DNA from: DSWT01 sp036845725
GTDB taxonomy: Bacteria > Chloroflexota > Anaerolineae > B4-G1 > SLSP01
Length of the DNA stretch: 30,514 nucleotides
Direction of reading: 5' to 3'
Assembly (NCBI GenBank): GCA_036845725.1
Contig: DAIUDK010000058.1
Span: 1-30,514, forward strand
Part shown: piece by piece, positions 14,443-22,618 of the stretch
Numbering within the stretch: position 1 is the stretch's first letter
Layout: each line of letters opens with the position of its first letter
Notes under the pieces: generated by a model
Databases searched by the model: none
What the model was told of the DNA's origin: nothing
The model's input: only the letters and a program-made list of their open reading frames with translations
Made by a program: the position numbers and the translations under genes

Positions 14443-16869
14443 CTATGCCTCCGGTGTCGCCGTAGATTGTGGATTGCTTTCTGGCAGCGGCAGAAGTGTT
14501 TCCTCCAGCGCTGTCTCCATACTTTCTACGAGCACCAGGTTGAGTTTCTTCAGAATATTGCGGGGGATTTCCGGCAAATCCTTGGCGTTGCGCGTTGGTA
14601 AAATCACTTTCTTGACGTCGGCGCGATGTGCGGTGAGCAATTTTTCCTTCAATCCACCAACGGGCAGAACGCGCCCGCGTAGTGTGATTTCCCCGGTCAA
14701 GGCAACGTCGCGGCGGATCGGCCGCCCGGTAAATGCCGAGAATAGGGCGACTGCTATCGTGATCCCGCCGGAGGGGCCGTCTTTGGGAATCGCCCCCTCT
14801 GGCAAGTGGATGTGGATGTCGGTCTTCTCGAAAACTTCGGGATCGATGCCCTGCGCCGCGGCCTGAGAGCGCAGATAAGTCAGTGCAGCCTGCGCCGATT
14901 CCTGCATTACCTCGCCCAGTTGCCCCGTGAGGATAAGCGCGCCCTTGCCCGGAATGAGCGCCACTTCGACCGGCAGGAGGTCGCCGCCATTCGGCGTCCA
15001 TGCCAATCCTATCGCCAGGCCAACTTGGTCTTGTTGTTCCAGGTGATCGCTGAGATAGCGCGGCGGCCCCAGGTGTTTTTCGAGTGTCTTCGCCGTCACG
15101 GTGGTGAGCGGGCGCTTATCTTCGGCCAGGCGGCGAGTGGCCTTGCGGCACAGGCTGCCGATCTCGCGTTCGAGGTTGCGCACCCCGGCCTCATACGTGT
15201 ACTGGCGGATCAGTGTGTGCAGCGCCGAGTCGAGGAAGCGCGGGGAGTGTTCTTCCAACCCGTTGAGTTCCACTTGGCGTGGGATTAAAAAGCGTTTCGC
15301 GATTTCGATCTTCTCTTCCTCGGTGTATCCGGGGAACTCGATGACCTCCATGCGGTCTTGCAGGGCCGGCGGGATAGTATCTAGGATATTCGCCGTGGTG
15401 ATGAACAACACTTTGGAAAGGTCGTAGGAGATTTCCAGGTAGTGATCGGAAAAGTCGTGGTTCTGTTCGGGGTCCAGCACCTCCAACAGCGCGGACGAGG
15501 GATCGCCGCGGAAGTCCTGGCCGAGCTTGTCGATTTCGTCTAGCATAAAGACCGGGTTTAGCGTGCCAGCGCGGCGCATCGTCTGGATGATGCGCCCCGG
15601 CATGGCGCCGATGTAGGTGCGCCGGTGCCCGCGGATCTCGGCCTCGTCACGCACGCCGCCCAGTGAGACGCGCACAAACGTGCGCCCCAATGCCTCGGCG
15701 ATGGAGCGCCCCAGCGACGTCTTCCCCGTACCCGGCGGGCCGACAAAGCACAGAATGGTGCTGCGGCTCTTCTCCGGCGCCATGCGGCGCACGGCGATGT
15801 ATTCGAGGATGCGCTCTTTGGCTTTCGGCAAGCCGTAGTGGCGCGATTCCAATACTTGAGCGGCGTTTTTTATGTCCAGATTGTCTTCGGTAAGTTTGGT
15901 CCACGGCAAGCGTAACAGCCAATCCAGATAGGTGCGCACAATCGCCACTTCTGGCGCCATTGAGGGCATCATCGCCAGCCGTGCCAACTCCTCTCCGACC
16001 TGTTTGCGTACTGCGTCGGGCAACTCGATGGCGGCGAACTCCTCTTGCAGTTGTGCCACGTCGCGGGTGAAGACATCCGTCTCGCCGAGTTCATGCTGGA
16101 TCGCGCGTAGTTGCTCGCGCAGGAAGTACTCGCGTTGTGATTTATCGACTTCCTTTTGTACATTGGTGTGAATCTGGTTTTCCAACTCCAGGACGTCCAG
16201 CTCACGTGCCAGGTGGGTGCTGATCTTCTGCAGGCGTTCGGTCGTGTCGAGCATCTCCAGGAGGTCCTGACGGGCTTCGAGCGTCAGGTTGATCATCTGC
16301 GCGATGACGTCGGCCAGTTGGGCCGGATCGCTGACGTTCATCGCGTAGACGTAAGCCTCTTCGGGGAGGGCTTGGTTCAGATCGACGGCCTTCTCAAACA
16401 TCGTCAAGACGGCCCGCGTCAGTGCCTCGACATGCGCGCTTTCCTCCAAGGTTTCTGGCAACGCGATCACATTGGCCATCAGATACGGCGTGCGCTGAGT
16501 ATATTCGAGGATTTTCACCCGTTGGACGCCCTGCACGATGGCGCTGGTACTGCCATCAGGCAGACGCATCGAGCGCGCGATGAGGACTTCGGTGCCCACT
16601 TCGTAGAGGTCTTCCGCATCGGGGTATTCATCCGTCTCGCTGGCGTGCTGTGCAACGACCACGAGCGGCCAATCCTCCTGAATGGCGATTTCCAGCGCGT
16701 GGATCGAGGCATCGCGTCCCAGATACAGCGGTGTCACCATCTGCGGGTAGACAACGAGATCGTGCATCGGCATAATAATGGCCTCGAACGGGCCGTCATC
16801 ATCATGTGGAACATCAACAAAGTCACTGAACAAGTCTTCCGCTGTCAGCGGAAAGTTTTCCCAATCCAT
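14443..16869 (-). CDS. lon: ATP-dependent protease Lon
   Basis: Lon degrades misfolded and regulatory proteins in the cytosol. The protein has about 808 residues. It has an N-terminal substrate-binding domain (about 25-230) and a coiled helical linker. The AAA+ module follows, with Walker A GPPGTGKTS (about 377-385) and Walker B VFMLDEIDKL (about 440-449). The proteolytic domain comes last. The catalytic dyad is Ser700 in KDGPSGG and Lys743, the second lysine of GGLKEK. The frame can begin at TTG 16872, directly before ATG 16869; both share the GGAG site upstream, and ATG is preferred. It is the last gene of a minus-strand series folC, serine hydrolase, lon, with only 22 bases between the hydrolase stop and its start. 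Confidence 0.97.
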   Translation of the reverse strand: MDWENFPLTAEDLFSDFVDVPHDDDGPFEAIIMPMHDLVVYPQMVTPLYLGRDASIHALEIAIQEDWPLVVVAQHASETDEYPDAEDLYEVGTEVLIARSMRLPDGSTSAIVQGVQRVKILEYTQRTPYLMANVIALPETLEESAHVEALTRAVLTMFEKAVDLNQALPEEAYVYAMNVSDPAQLADVIAQMINLTLEARQDLLEMLDTTERLQKISTHLARELDVLELENQIHTNVQKEVDKSQREYFLREQLRAIQHELGETDVFTRDVAQLQEEFAAIELPDAVRKQVGEELARLAMMPSMAPEVAIVRTYLDWLLRLPWTKLTEDNLDIKNAAQVLESRHYGLPKAKERILEYIAVRRMAPEKSRSTILCFVGPPGTGKTSLGRSIAEALGRTFVRVSLGGVRDEAEIRGHRRTYIGAMPGRIIQTMRRAGTLNPVFMLDEIDKLGQDFRGDPSSALLEVLDPEQNHDFSDHYLEISYDLSKVLFITTANILDTIPPALQDRMEVIEFPGYTEEEKIEIAKRFLIPRQVELNGLEEHSPRFLDSALHTLIRQYTYEAGVRNLEREIGSLCRKATRRLAEDKRPLTTVTAKTLEKHLGPPRYLSDHLEQQDQVGLAIGLAWTPNGGDLLPVEVALIPGKGALILTGQLGEVMQESAQAALTYLRSQAAAQGIDPEVFEKTDIHIHLPEGAIPKDGPSGGITIAVALFSAFTGRPIRRDVALTGEITLRGRVLPVGGLKEKLLTAHRADVKKVILPTRNAKDLPEIPRNILKKLNLVLVESMETALEETLLPLPESNPQSTATPEA

Positions 16870-16891
16870 CAAATTATCTCCATTTCCTCAT

Positions 16892-18990
16892 TTAAAAGCG
16901 CCATAATCTTAACAGATTCCAGTAGTTTAGCCATGCGGTAAACATACAGCTGGCCAGCACGACCAGGGTATAGTACACACGGCGCGTCAGGTTCCAGTAG
17001 CGGCCGGCCCAGAGCATTGTGACCAGAATCACGGCGATAAACAACGTGACAAGCAGTGCCAGGATGAACATTGGGGCCAGAAACGCCAGGTCTGGCCAGG
17101 CATCGATTAACACAGTCACGCCGACTGCTAACATTCCCACCGGGTAGAACAGGTTGAGTGCCCCGAGCCACTGGAAGATGCTGTGCGTTTCGCTGATGAT
17201 CCACGGCGCGTGTTCTGGGGCGCGGCCCGGCGATCCGGCAACGAGCGCCGAGATAAAGAGGGTCGTACATACGATCAGAATACTCAAATGAAAAGCGCGT
17301 GTCTCGTACCATGCCAGCTTGATAAAGACCTTGTGCGGATCATAGTCGTAAAAGGCATATACGGGTTTCCCGCTGCCGTTTGTTTGGAAAACTAAGGTTC
17401 CTTCACCCTCGACGGCTTGGAAGACTTGCGGCTCTGTGGCGACGTAAGTCACGCCGTCAAGCTGCAAGTTTCCATCCGCTGTCAAGTCCATTTTGTAGTA
17501 GCGTGTGAACATATAGACAACTTTGTCCGCCAGCGTGTGCGACCAGCGGCTTTCACGGTAGTCACCGGCAAAGGTGCGCGCTAACGCTGCGGCTGCGGCG
17601 TGCGGCTGTGGGTGCGAGGTGTTGTCCAGCGGGTAGTAGTGGTCCATAAACGCTTGCCTGAATTCGCGCCCTGGTTGCGGGGGCGCTTTGCGGTTGTAGG
17701 CGATGAAGACTCCAATGTTACGTTCTGGAAACAGCATAATCATGCTCTCGAAAAATCCGGTGCTGCCCCCGTGCCAGAGAAGACGTTCCCCGTGCCGCTC
17801 CCACTCGGTAAATCCATACGTGACACCCGGTAGCCGTGGGTCGTGGGTAAACTGTTGCTGGTGCATCTCCTGCGCCGTCTCGGCCTGCAGAATGCGTGTC
17901 TCGTCGTACTGACCATCCTGGAGGTGTGCGATCATGAATTTGGCGATGTCGGTTACGGTGGCGCTAAGACCCACGACGGGCGCGGAGGGAAAGTATTCGT
18001 GGAGGGGTGCCGGGCCAGTTAACCATGGATAATGGCCCAGCGCAAGATCAGACGTCCACTCTGCAGGCACAGGCTGACGAATGGTCGAACGGTGCATCTC
18101 TAACGGCGCAAGTAGATTTTCTTCGATGTATTGCTCGTAGGGCATCCCAGTCACTTCCTGGATGATATAACCGGCCAACGCCGCACCATAGTTGGAATAG
18201 CCGATGATCTCGCCTGGTGGATAGACGCGTGTGGGCAGCTTGCGGACGATATACTCATTCAATGACAGCGCATCGTTTGCGCCGAACCGGAAGAGGTTGC
18301 TGAGTTGGTCCTCGAAGCCCGGTGTGTGTGTCAGCAGGTGGAAGAGGGTGATTGGCTCCGGGTACGTGGCCGGAATTTGAAAGTCGGTGAGATAGGTGTT
18401 GATATCAGTGTGAAGGTCGAGGCGGCCTTGTTCGACGAGCTGCATCACCGCTGTCCATGTGAAAAGCTTGGTGATCGAACCGGCATGAAAGAGCGTGCGG
18501 TCGGCCTGCACCGGTGTTTGGCTGCGGCTATGGACGAAGCCGTACCCTTTGGTAAAGAAGAGTTCGCCATCTTTGACCACGGCTACCGCCGCGCCGGGAA
18601 TCTGATGTGTCTCCAACTGCGCCGAAACGACTTCGTCCAGAAAAGCTTCTAGCTCGGCGGGATCGGTGGGGCCATGAGTAGCCGGTAGCCGGTAGACAGT
18701 AGACGGGGAAGCAGCGTTGGCAGGTAGCGCCATGCTTAGTACAAGTAACGCAAGTGTGACTANNNNNNNNNNNNNNNNNNNNNNNNNNNNNNNNNNNNNN
18801 NNNNNNNNNNNNNNNNNNNNNNNNNNNNNNNNNNNNNNNNNNNNNNNNNNNNNNNNNNNNNNGAAGCAGCGTTGGCAGGTAGCGCCATGCTTAGTACAAG
18901 TAACGCAAGTGTGACTAAAAATGCCGCGCGGATGTGGTCTGCCGCGCGGATGCGGTCTGCCGCACGTTTCCCAAAATGCCACTTTACCAC
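16892..18990 (-). CDS. Secreted, membrane-anchored serine hydrolase of the beta-lactamase fold (split by assembly gap)
   Basis: This is a class C beta-lactamase/PBP4*-type serine hydrolase, probably a peptidase or esterase acting outside the membrane. In the gap-free reconstruction it has 647 residues. It begins with a basic N-terminus and a signal peptide ending near ALPANA-A (about 41). The motifs are Ser120-x-x-Lys123 (GSITK), Tyr213-x-Asn215 (YSNYG) and His355-Gly-Gly. About 135 C-terminal residues hold four hydrophobic segments (about 515-535, 553-578, 585-612, 620-645). As deposited, the 100 Ns and a 55-base duplication put the upstream codons in the wrong frame; removing 155 bases restores the frame. 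The start is probably GTG 18990, which overlaps the folC stop; TTG 19005 is an alternative. The substrate cannot be predicted. Confidence 0.85.
18708..18762. repeat. Left copy of 55-base identical gap flank
   Basis: These 55 bases are identical to 18863-18917 on the other side of the N run. They encode the end of the signal peptide of the serine hydrolase (minus strand). An exact overlap of this length is what unmerged contig ends leave behind. Confidence 0.95.
18763..18862. other. Assembly gap of 100 Ns
   Basis: A run of exactly 100 Ns, a placeholder length. It is flanked by the same 55 bases on both sides, so no real sequence need be missing. Confidence 0.98.
18863..18917. repeat. Right copy of 55-base identical gap flank
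   Basis: Identical to 18708-18762. Collapsing the two copies and the Ns joins the hydrolase signal peptide to its catalytic domain in one frame. Confidence 0.95.
18923..18958. repeat. Two tandem 18-bp units within the hydrolase N-terminus
   Basis: The 18-base unit at 18923-18940 repeats at 18941-18958 with a single T/C difference. A partial third copy follows. On the minus strand it encodes the repeated peptide (A)RIRAAD/HIRAA before the signal-peptide core. The unit length keeps the frame. Confidence 0.8.
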
Positions 18991-20345
18991 GGTTCGTCGT
19001 CCCAATCTCCTAGCGGCAGACTCAGGCCTTTCCGTTGCGCCCAGACTGCGCGCACGTCGGCAACCAGGAAGATCGACCCGGTTGTCAGGACGCCCAGGCC
19101 CGGTTGGAGCTGCGCGAGCGCTGCCGTTAATGCCTGTGGTGGGCCTGCGGCGATGTCGGCGGTTTTACCGAGGGCTGCGCAATAGCCGACCAGCGTCTCT
19201 AGAGTGGTAGAGCGAGGGTGGTGGGAATTGGTCAGCAATACTCGTTCGCTGAGCGGCAGCAGAGCCTTTAAGACATTGGGAATATCTTTATCGTTGGAAG
19301 CGCCAAAGATGAGGATCCAGTGTGTGTCTGGGAACCATATTTTGAGCGAGTGCGCCAGCGTCTCTGCCGAGTAGGGGTTGTGCGCACAGTCCAAGACGAC
19401 CGGCGGTTCGCGCTGTAGGATTTCCATGCGGCCCGGCCACTGCGCCTGCGCCAGTCCGGCATGGACTGTGGCGGGAGTGGCCCAGGCATGGTTGCTCAAG
19501 TGCAGAACTTCTGTTGTGGTAATAGCGACGGTTGCATTTTCTTGCTGGAAATCTCCCAGCAGCGACAGGGTGTACGTACCGTCGAAATCTGAGGGCGCGT
19601 GCGTATGGCGCACTGCGATGGTTTGTCGCTCGAGATTGTGTTGCAGCGCTTCCCAGGCCCAGTCTTGTTCAACGATGGTCAGTGGGGCGCTGCGTTCGGC
19701 GGCGATGGTTTCGAGGACGTCCAGCGCTTCTGGTTCCTGTGGCGCGCTTACAACGGGCACACCGGGTTTGATGATGCCGCCTTTTTCGCGCGCAATGTCG
19801 GCCAGGGTGTTGCCTAGTAAGCGTGTGTGATCGAGGCTCAGTGAGGTAATAACGCTGACCTGCGGCGTGATCACGTTCGTCGCATCCAGCCGGCCCCCCA
19901 GTCCCACCTCGATCACGCCGATGTCCACCTGCTGCCGGGCGAAGTGGAGAAAAGCGATCCCGGTCGTCACTTCGAACAGCGTCAGCCCTTCGACGCTCTC
20001 GACGACGGGGCGCACTTCGGCAATCAAGTCGGCCAGTGTCTCGCGCGCAATCGGTTCGCCGTCGATTTGGATGCGCTCGCGGCACGTGTGCAGGTGTGGC
20101 GAGATATACAACGCCGTCCGCAGGCCACCGGCACGCGCGATTGCTGCCAGCATCGCCGAGACTGAGCCTTTACCCTTCGTCCCGGCGATGTGAATGGTGG
20201 GGTAGTCGTGATGTGGGTTCCCCAACTTGTCCAGAAAATCGACCACGCGATCCAGTTTGAACTCGTGTGGTGTGTATTGCTCAATCCGCTTTTTTTCGTA
20301 ATCGACCAAACTGTATAGATATCGCAATGCGTCATGATATTCCAT
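18984..20345 (-). CDS. folC: Bifunctional folylpolyglutamate/dihydrofolate synthase
   Basis: FolC adds glutamate to dihydropteroate and to folates in the cytosol. The 453 residues have the Mur-ligase-type layout. The P-loop HIAGTKGKGSVSAML is at about 52-66. YISPHLHTCRERIQIDGEPI is the typical FolC substrate loop. EVGLGGRLDATNVI, SLDHTRLLGNTLADIAREKGGIIKPG and LDCAHNPYSAETL follow in the expected order, the last marking the C-terminal ligase domain. ATG 20345 has AAGAAGGTAAG upstream. Its stop overlaps the probable GTG start of the serine hydrolase, so the two are likely translationally coupled. It has a recognisable promoter (20417-20444), and its transcript would begin with a stem-loop (20391-20409). 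Confidence 0.96.
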   Translation of the reverse strand: MEYHDALRYLYSLVDYEKKRIEQYTPHEFKLDRVVDFLDKLGNPHHDYPTIHIAGTKGKGSVSAMLAAIARAGGLRTALYISPHLHTCRERIQIDGEPIARETLADLIAEVRPVVESVEGLTLFEVTTGIAFLHFARQQVDIGVIEVGLGGRLDATNVITPQVSVITSLSLDHTRLLGNTLADIAREKGGIIKPGVPVVSAPQEPEALDVLETIAAERSAPLTIVEQDWAWEALQHNLERQTIAVRHTHAPSDFDGTYTLSLLGDFQQENATVAITTTEVLHLSNHAWATPATVHAGLAQAQWPGRMEILQREPPVVLDCAHNPYSAETLAHSLKIWFPDTHWILIFGASNDKDIPNVLKALLPLSERVLLTNSHHPRSTTLETLVGYCAALGKTADIAAGPPQALTAALAQLQPGLGVLTTGSIFLVADVRAVWAQRKGLSLPLGDWDDEPW

Positions 20346-20390
20346 GCTTACCTTCTTCGGACTCCGTGCCTTCGCTCTGATATAAATAAT

Positions 20391-20409
20391 GGAGCCAAAG
20401 GTCGGCTCC
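20391..20409 (-). promoter_or_regulatory. Stem-loop at the predicted 5' end of the folC mRNA
   Basis: GGAGCC and GGCTCC (20391-20396 and 20404-20409) form a perfect 6-bp stem with a 7-base loop. The predicted transcription start from the folC promoter falls at its first base, so the mRNA would begin in a hairpin. It may protect the 5' end. It could also act as a weak early terminator, because ATTATTTATAT follows. Confidence 0.45.
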
Positions 20410-20416
20410 GGAGAAA

Positions 20417-20444
20417 ATTGTACTCGCTTTTAAGGCTTTGGCAA
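20417..20444 (-). promoter_or_regulatory. Probable promoter of folC
   Basis: On the minus strand TTGCCA (20444-20439), 16 bases, and TACAAT (20422-20417) match the consensus at five of six positions each. It reads away from the divergent tRNA-Gln promoter. Confidence 0.6.
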
Positions 20445-20477
20445 GGGCTGCAAGCGTGGGGGTTTACGATGAAGAGT

Positions 20478-20505
20478 TTGTCAATTTGGAAAAGGGTGGT
20501 ATACT
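20478..20505 (+). promoter_or_regulatory. Strong promoter of tRNA-Gln
   Basis: TTGTCA (20478-20483), a 16-base spacer and TATACT (20500-20505) match the consensus at five of six positions each. The start site would be near 20512, about 19 bases before the tRNA, at the beginning of a palindrome. Confidence 0.7.
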
Positions 20506-20510
20506 CTTGC

Positions 20511-20525
20511 CTGTCAATTTGACAG
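20511..20525. repeat. 15-bp palindrome at the tRNA-Gln transcription start
   Basis: CTGTCAATTTGACAG is a perfect 7-bp inverted repeat around a central T. Its left part, TGTCAATTTG (20512-20521), is an exact copy of 20479-20488, which overlaps the -35 box. It may be an operator or a processing hairpin in the tRNA leader. Confidence 0.6.
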
Positions 20526-20530
20526 AGCGG

Positions 20531-20601
20531 TGGGGGCTCGTCTAACGGTAGGACAGCGGACTCTGAATCCGTATGTGGGGGTTCGAATCCTCCGCCCCCA
20601 G
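20531..20601 (+). tRNA. tRNA-Gln, anticodon CTG
   Basis: A full cloverleaf can be drawn. The acceptor stem is TGGGGGC with GCCCCCA. The D stem is GTCT with GGAC around a 7-base loop. The anticodon stem is GCGGA with TCCGT around loop CTCTGAA, giving anticodon CTG (reads CAG). There is a 4-base variable loop, and the T stem GGGGG/CCTCC encloses TTCGAAT. The discriminator base is G at 20601. The CCA end is not encoded (CCT follows). It has its own promoter upstream and an intrinsic terminator directly downstream, so it is a single-gene transcript. Confidence 0.96.
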
Positions 20602-20606
20602 CCTAA

Positions 20607-20640
20607 AAAAGACGACCCCAAAAGGGCCGTCTTTTGTTTG
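20607..20640 (+). terminator. Terminator after tRNA-Gln
   Basis: AAAAGACG pairs with CGTCTTTT (8 bp), then a single A-C mismatch and CCC/GGG close a 5-base loop. A T-rich end (TTTTGTTTG) follows. It lies 6 bases after the tRNA. Being A-rich on the other side, it could also end the minus-strand gene, but that gene diverges in a way that only needs its own 3' end here. Confidence 0.8.
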
Positions 20641-20652
20641 TGAATCACATCC

Positions 20653-21138
20653 TCAGGTTGCGCCATTGGCTTTGCCGGTCATCATCTCGATGTGTACCCG
20701 ACCGATCGTCACTCTCTCCAGCGCTTTGTCTGTAATCTGCTGTGCTATTACCGCTTCGGGATCGGATTCCAGGCGGTCGATCATCAGCGATAGGGCGTGG
20801 CGTTTTTCCTTGGCGTCCTTCAGGAAGGTCACATGCCCCCCGAATTGTACTGTGCGGAAAGCGTGATCGCATTTGCCGTCGAGGTAGCCGTTGTCCTCGA
20901 TGATCTGGCCCCATACGGCGGGATTGGCCCGCAGGTAATCCATTTTCTTCCCTTCCCCGGCGCAGTGAAAGTACAGGCAGCTCGTGGCTTGATCGTAGCC
21001 GTAATTGACGGTGACGAGATAGGGCATATTGTCCTTGCACAGTGCCAGCGTCATGTATTTCTGCCCCGCGATGATGGCCCACATCTCTGTGGGATTGGCG
21101 ATGGCTTTTTCGGAACGGCGCAGGTGATAGGTTTGCAT
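20653..21138 (-). CDS. Pyridoxamine 5'-phosphate oxidase-like flavin split-barrel protein
   Basis: This 161-residue protein has the fold of FMN-binding split barrels (NimA/PPOX-like). Typical features are the N-terminal EMWAIIAGQKYMTLALCKDNMPYLVTVNYGYD strand pair (two parts), then LYFHCAGEGKKMDYLRANP, which usually contacts flavin phosphate, and VQFGGHVTFLKDAKEKRHAL. The C-terminus forms IGRVHIEMMTGKANG. Members bind FMN, F420 or heme and carry out various redox reactions; nitroreductase-like NimA proteins are close in style. The true cofactor and substrate are unknown. ATG 21138 has AAGGAGG six bases upstream. It stands alone, ends convergently with the tRNA-Gln terminator, and is divergent from the sugar symporter. 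Confidence 0.85.
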   Translation of the reverse strand: MQTYHLRRSEKAIANPTEMWAIIAGQKYMTLALCKDNMPYLVTVNYGYDQATSCLYFHCAGEGKKMDYLRANPAVWGQIIEDNGYLDGKCDHAFRTVQFGGHVTFLKDAKEKRHALSLMIDRLESDPEAVIAQQITDKALERVTIGRVHIEMMTGKANGAT

Positions 21139-21168
21139 CGATGCCTCCTTTAGAACCGATTTGACGAT

Positions 21169-21177
21169 ATTATACCA
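21169..21177 (-). promoter_or_regulatory. Extended -10 promoter of the flavin-type gene
   Basis: On the minus strand TGGTATAAT is a perfect extended -10 (TGN plus TATAAT). No good -35 box lies 16-18 bases upstream, as is common for extended -10 promoters. It is about 30 bases before the ATG. Confidence 0.5.
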
Positions 21178-21215
21178 TTGCCATTATCTGCTCTTTGCTG
21201 TGAGCCGCTTCACTC

Positions 21216-21243
21216 TTGCGCTTTCCCTGCCTTGTCTTATACT
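21216..21243 (+). promoter_or_regulatory. Possible promoter of the symporter-esterase operon
   Basis: TTGCGC (21216-21221), 16 bases, and TATACT (21238-21243) lie about 65 bases before the symporter ATG. The -10 is good, the -35 weak. Confidence 0.4.
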
Positions 21244-21309
21244 TACTTCATCACGCAGAAAGCACCCCATGGTGCGTTATGGCTCAGTGTACAGTAGGAG
21301 GTTCATCCT

Positions 21310-22617
21310 ATGTCCCAACAACGCGGGAAGTCCTTCAATTATGCCATCGGTATGTTTGGTACATCCATCCCCATCAATATGCTCAAAACGTTTGCGTTTA
21401 CCTTTTATGTGCTTGGTCTGGGTGTGACCACCCAGCAATGGGCAACCATGCTGCTTGTTTACACGTTTATCGACGCCATCGACAATCCCGTTTACGGCAT
21501 CCTCTCCGACCGGACGCGCTCCCGCTGGGGTCGTCGCCGTCCGTGGTTGGTGATCGGCACGCCGCTCCTGATCCTGTTTTTCATCGCTTTTTACAACGTT
21601 CCGGCTTTCCTGTCGGGCAATGCTGTCTTTGCTTATGGGATGTTGTTCTACATTCTGGCCGGTACATTGGATTCGGTTATCAACGCCAACTACGGGGCGC
21701 TGTTCCCTGAGTTGTTCCGTGACGATGTGAGCCGTGCCAAAACCAACGCCCTGCGCCAGGCTTTCCAACTGGTGGCGATGATCATCAGTATCGCCTTGAC
21801 TCCCATGGTGACCAAGGCACTTGGCTACGGCCTGACGGCCATTATCTACGGTATTCTCGGCGGTGCGGTCATCCTGTATATGACGTTTACTTGCCGGGAG
21901 CAAGACCCTGAGCTGGAAGAAGCCAAGCCTGGCCTGTGGAGGGCGCTCAAGGACTTATTGACCAACAAGAAGTTCTGGATCGCCGGACTGGCGAACGCGT
22001 TTTACAGCGCGGCGATGTCGCTGGTGATGGCCTCAGTGGTGTTCTACGTCGAATATGCTCTGGGGCTTTCCAGCGGACGGTCCACTTTCTTGTTGGCGGC
22101 GGTACTGTTCGTCGCCATCGCCGGGGTGGCGATCTGGGCTTGGCTGGTGCGGAAATACTCACTCATCCCCGTCTGGCGAGCCGCTCTGGCGATTCTGGCG
22201 CTCACCTTTATCCCGCTCTACTTCGCCTCCAGCTTGGCGACGGCCATTATCTTCGCAGCATTTGTGGGCTTCGGTTTTGCGGGTGTGATTACCACCATGG
22301 ACTTGATTGGCGCCAAGATTATGGACGAGGATACCCAGAAACATGGTTTGCGGCGGGAGGGCATCATCTCCAATGCAATGGGCTTTATGAACCGCCTCAA
22401 CGGCTTGTTTACCAGCGCCGCCTATCTCCTGGTTTTCCGCATTTACGGCTTCGAAAGCGGCGACAATCCCGGCGCGCACCCGGACCAGGCCGCCCGTTTT
22501 TTGCTGACCATCGTTCCACCCATTTTGATGGTGATCAGCTTCGCTTTCTCGTGGTTCATCGACTTCAAAAAGCCGGTAGATGTCGCGGTCGCTCCGGCCA
22601 TTCAAGGAGAGGTATAA
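21310..22617 (+). CDS. Sugar:cation symporter of the GPH (glycoside-pentoside-hexuronide) family
   Basis: This is a 435-residue membrane transporter with about twelve hydrophobic segments, part of the wider MFS group. The GPH signature is clear at residues 55-78: DAIDNP, then GILSDRTRSRWGRRRP. The second half has the matching cytoplasmic pattern TMDLIGAKIMDEDTQKHGLRREGI, a typical GPH block before the last helices. ATG 21310 has AGGAGG within 10 bases upstream. It should import a glycoside or an oligosaccharide with Na+ or H+; the exact sugar cannot be read from sequence. The esterase gene begins one base after its stop, so the two are translationally linked. This suggests that the imported compound carries an ester, for example an acetylated or feruloylated sugar. 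Confidence 0.92.
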   Translation: MSQQRGKSFNYAIGMFGTSIPINMLKTFAFTFYVLGLGVTTQQWATMLLVYTFIDAIDNPVYGILSDRTRSRWGRRRPWLVIGTPLLILFFIAFYNVPAFLSGNAVFAYGMLFYILAGTLDSVINANYGALFPELFRDDVSRAKTNALRQAFQLVAMIISIALTPMVTKALGYGLTAIIYGILGGAVILYMTFTCREQDPELEEAKPGLWRALKDLLTNKKFWIAGLANAFYSAAMSLVMASVVFYVEYALGLSSGRSTFLLAAVLFVAIAGVAIWAWLVRKYSLIPVWRAALAILALTFIPLYFASSLATAIIFAAFVGFGFAGVITTMDLIGAKIMDEDTQKHGLRREGIISNAMGFMNRLNGLFTSAAYLLVFRIYGFESGDNPGAHPDQAARFLLTIVPPILMVISFAFSWFIDFKKPVDVAVAPAIQGEV

Positions 22618-22618
22618 T

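Noticed and set aside
16156..16941. Plus-strand open frame of 261 codons
   Set aside because: It lies entirely opposite the conserved N-terminal half of lon and has no domain; it is an antisense shadow.
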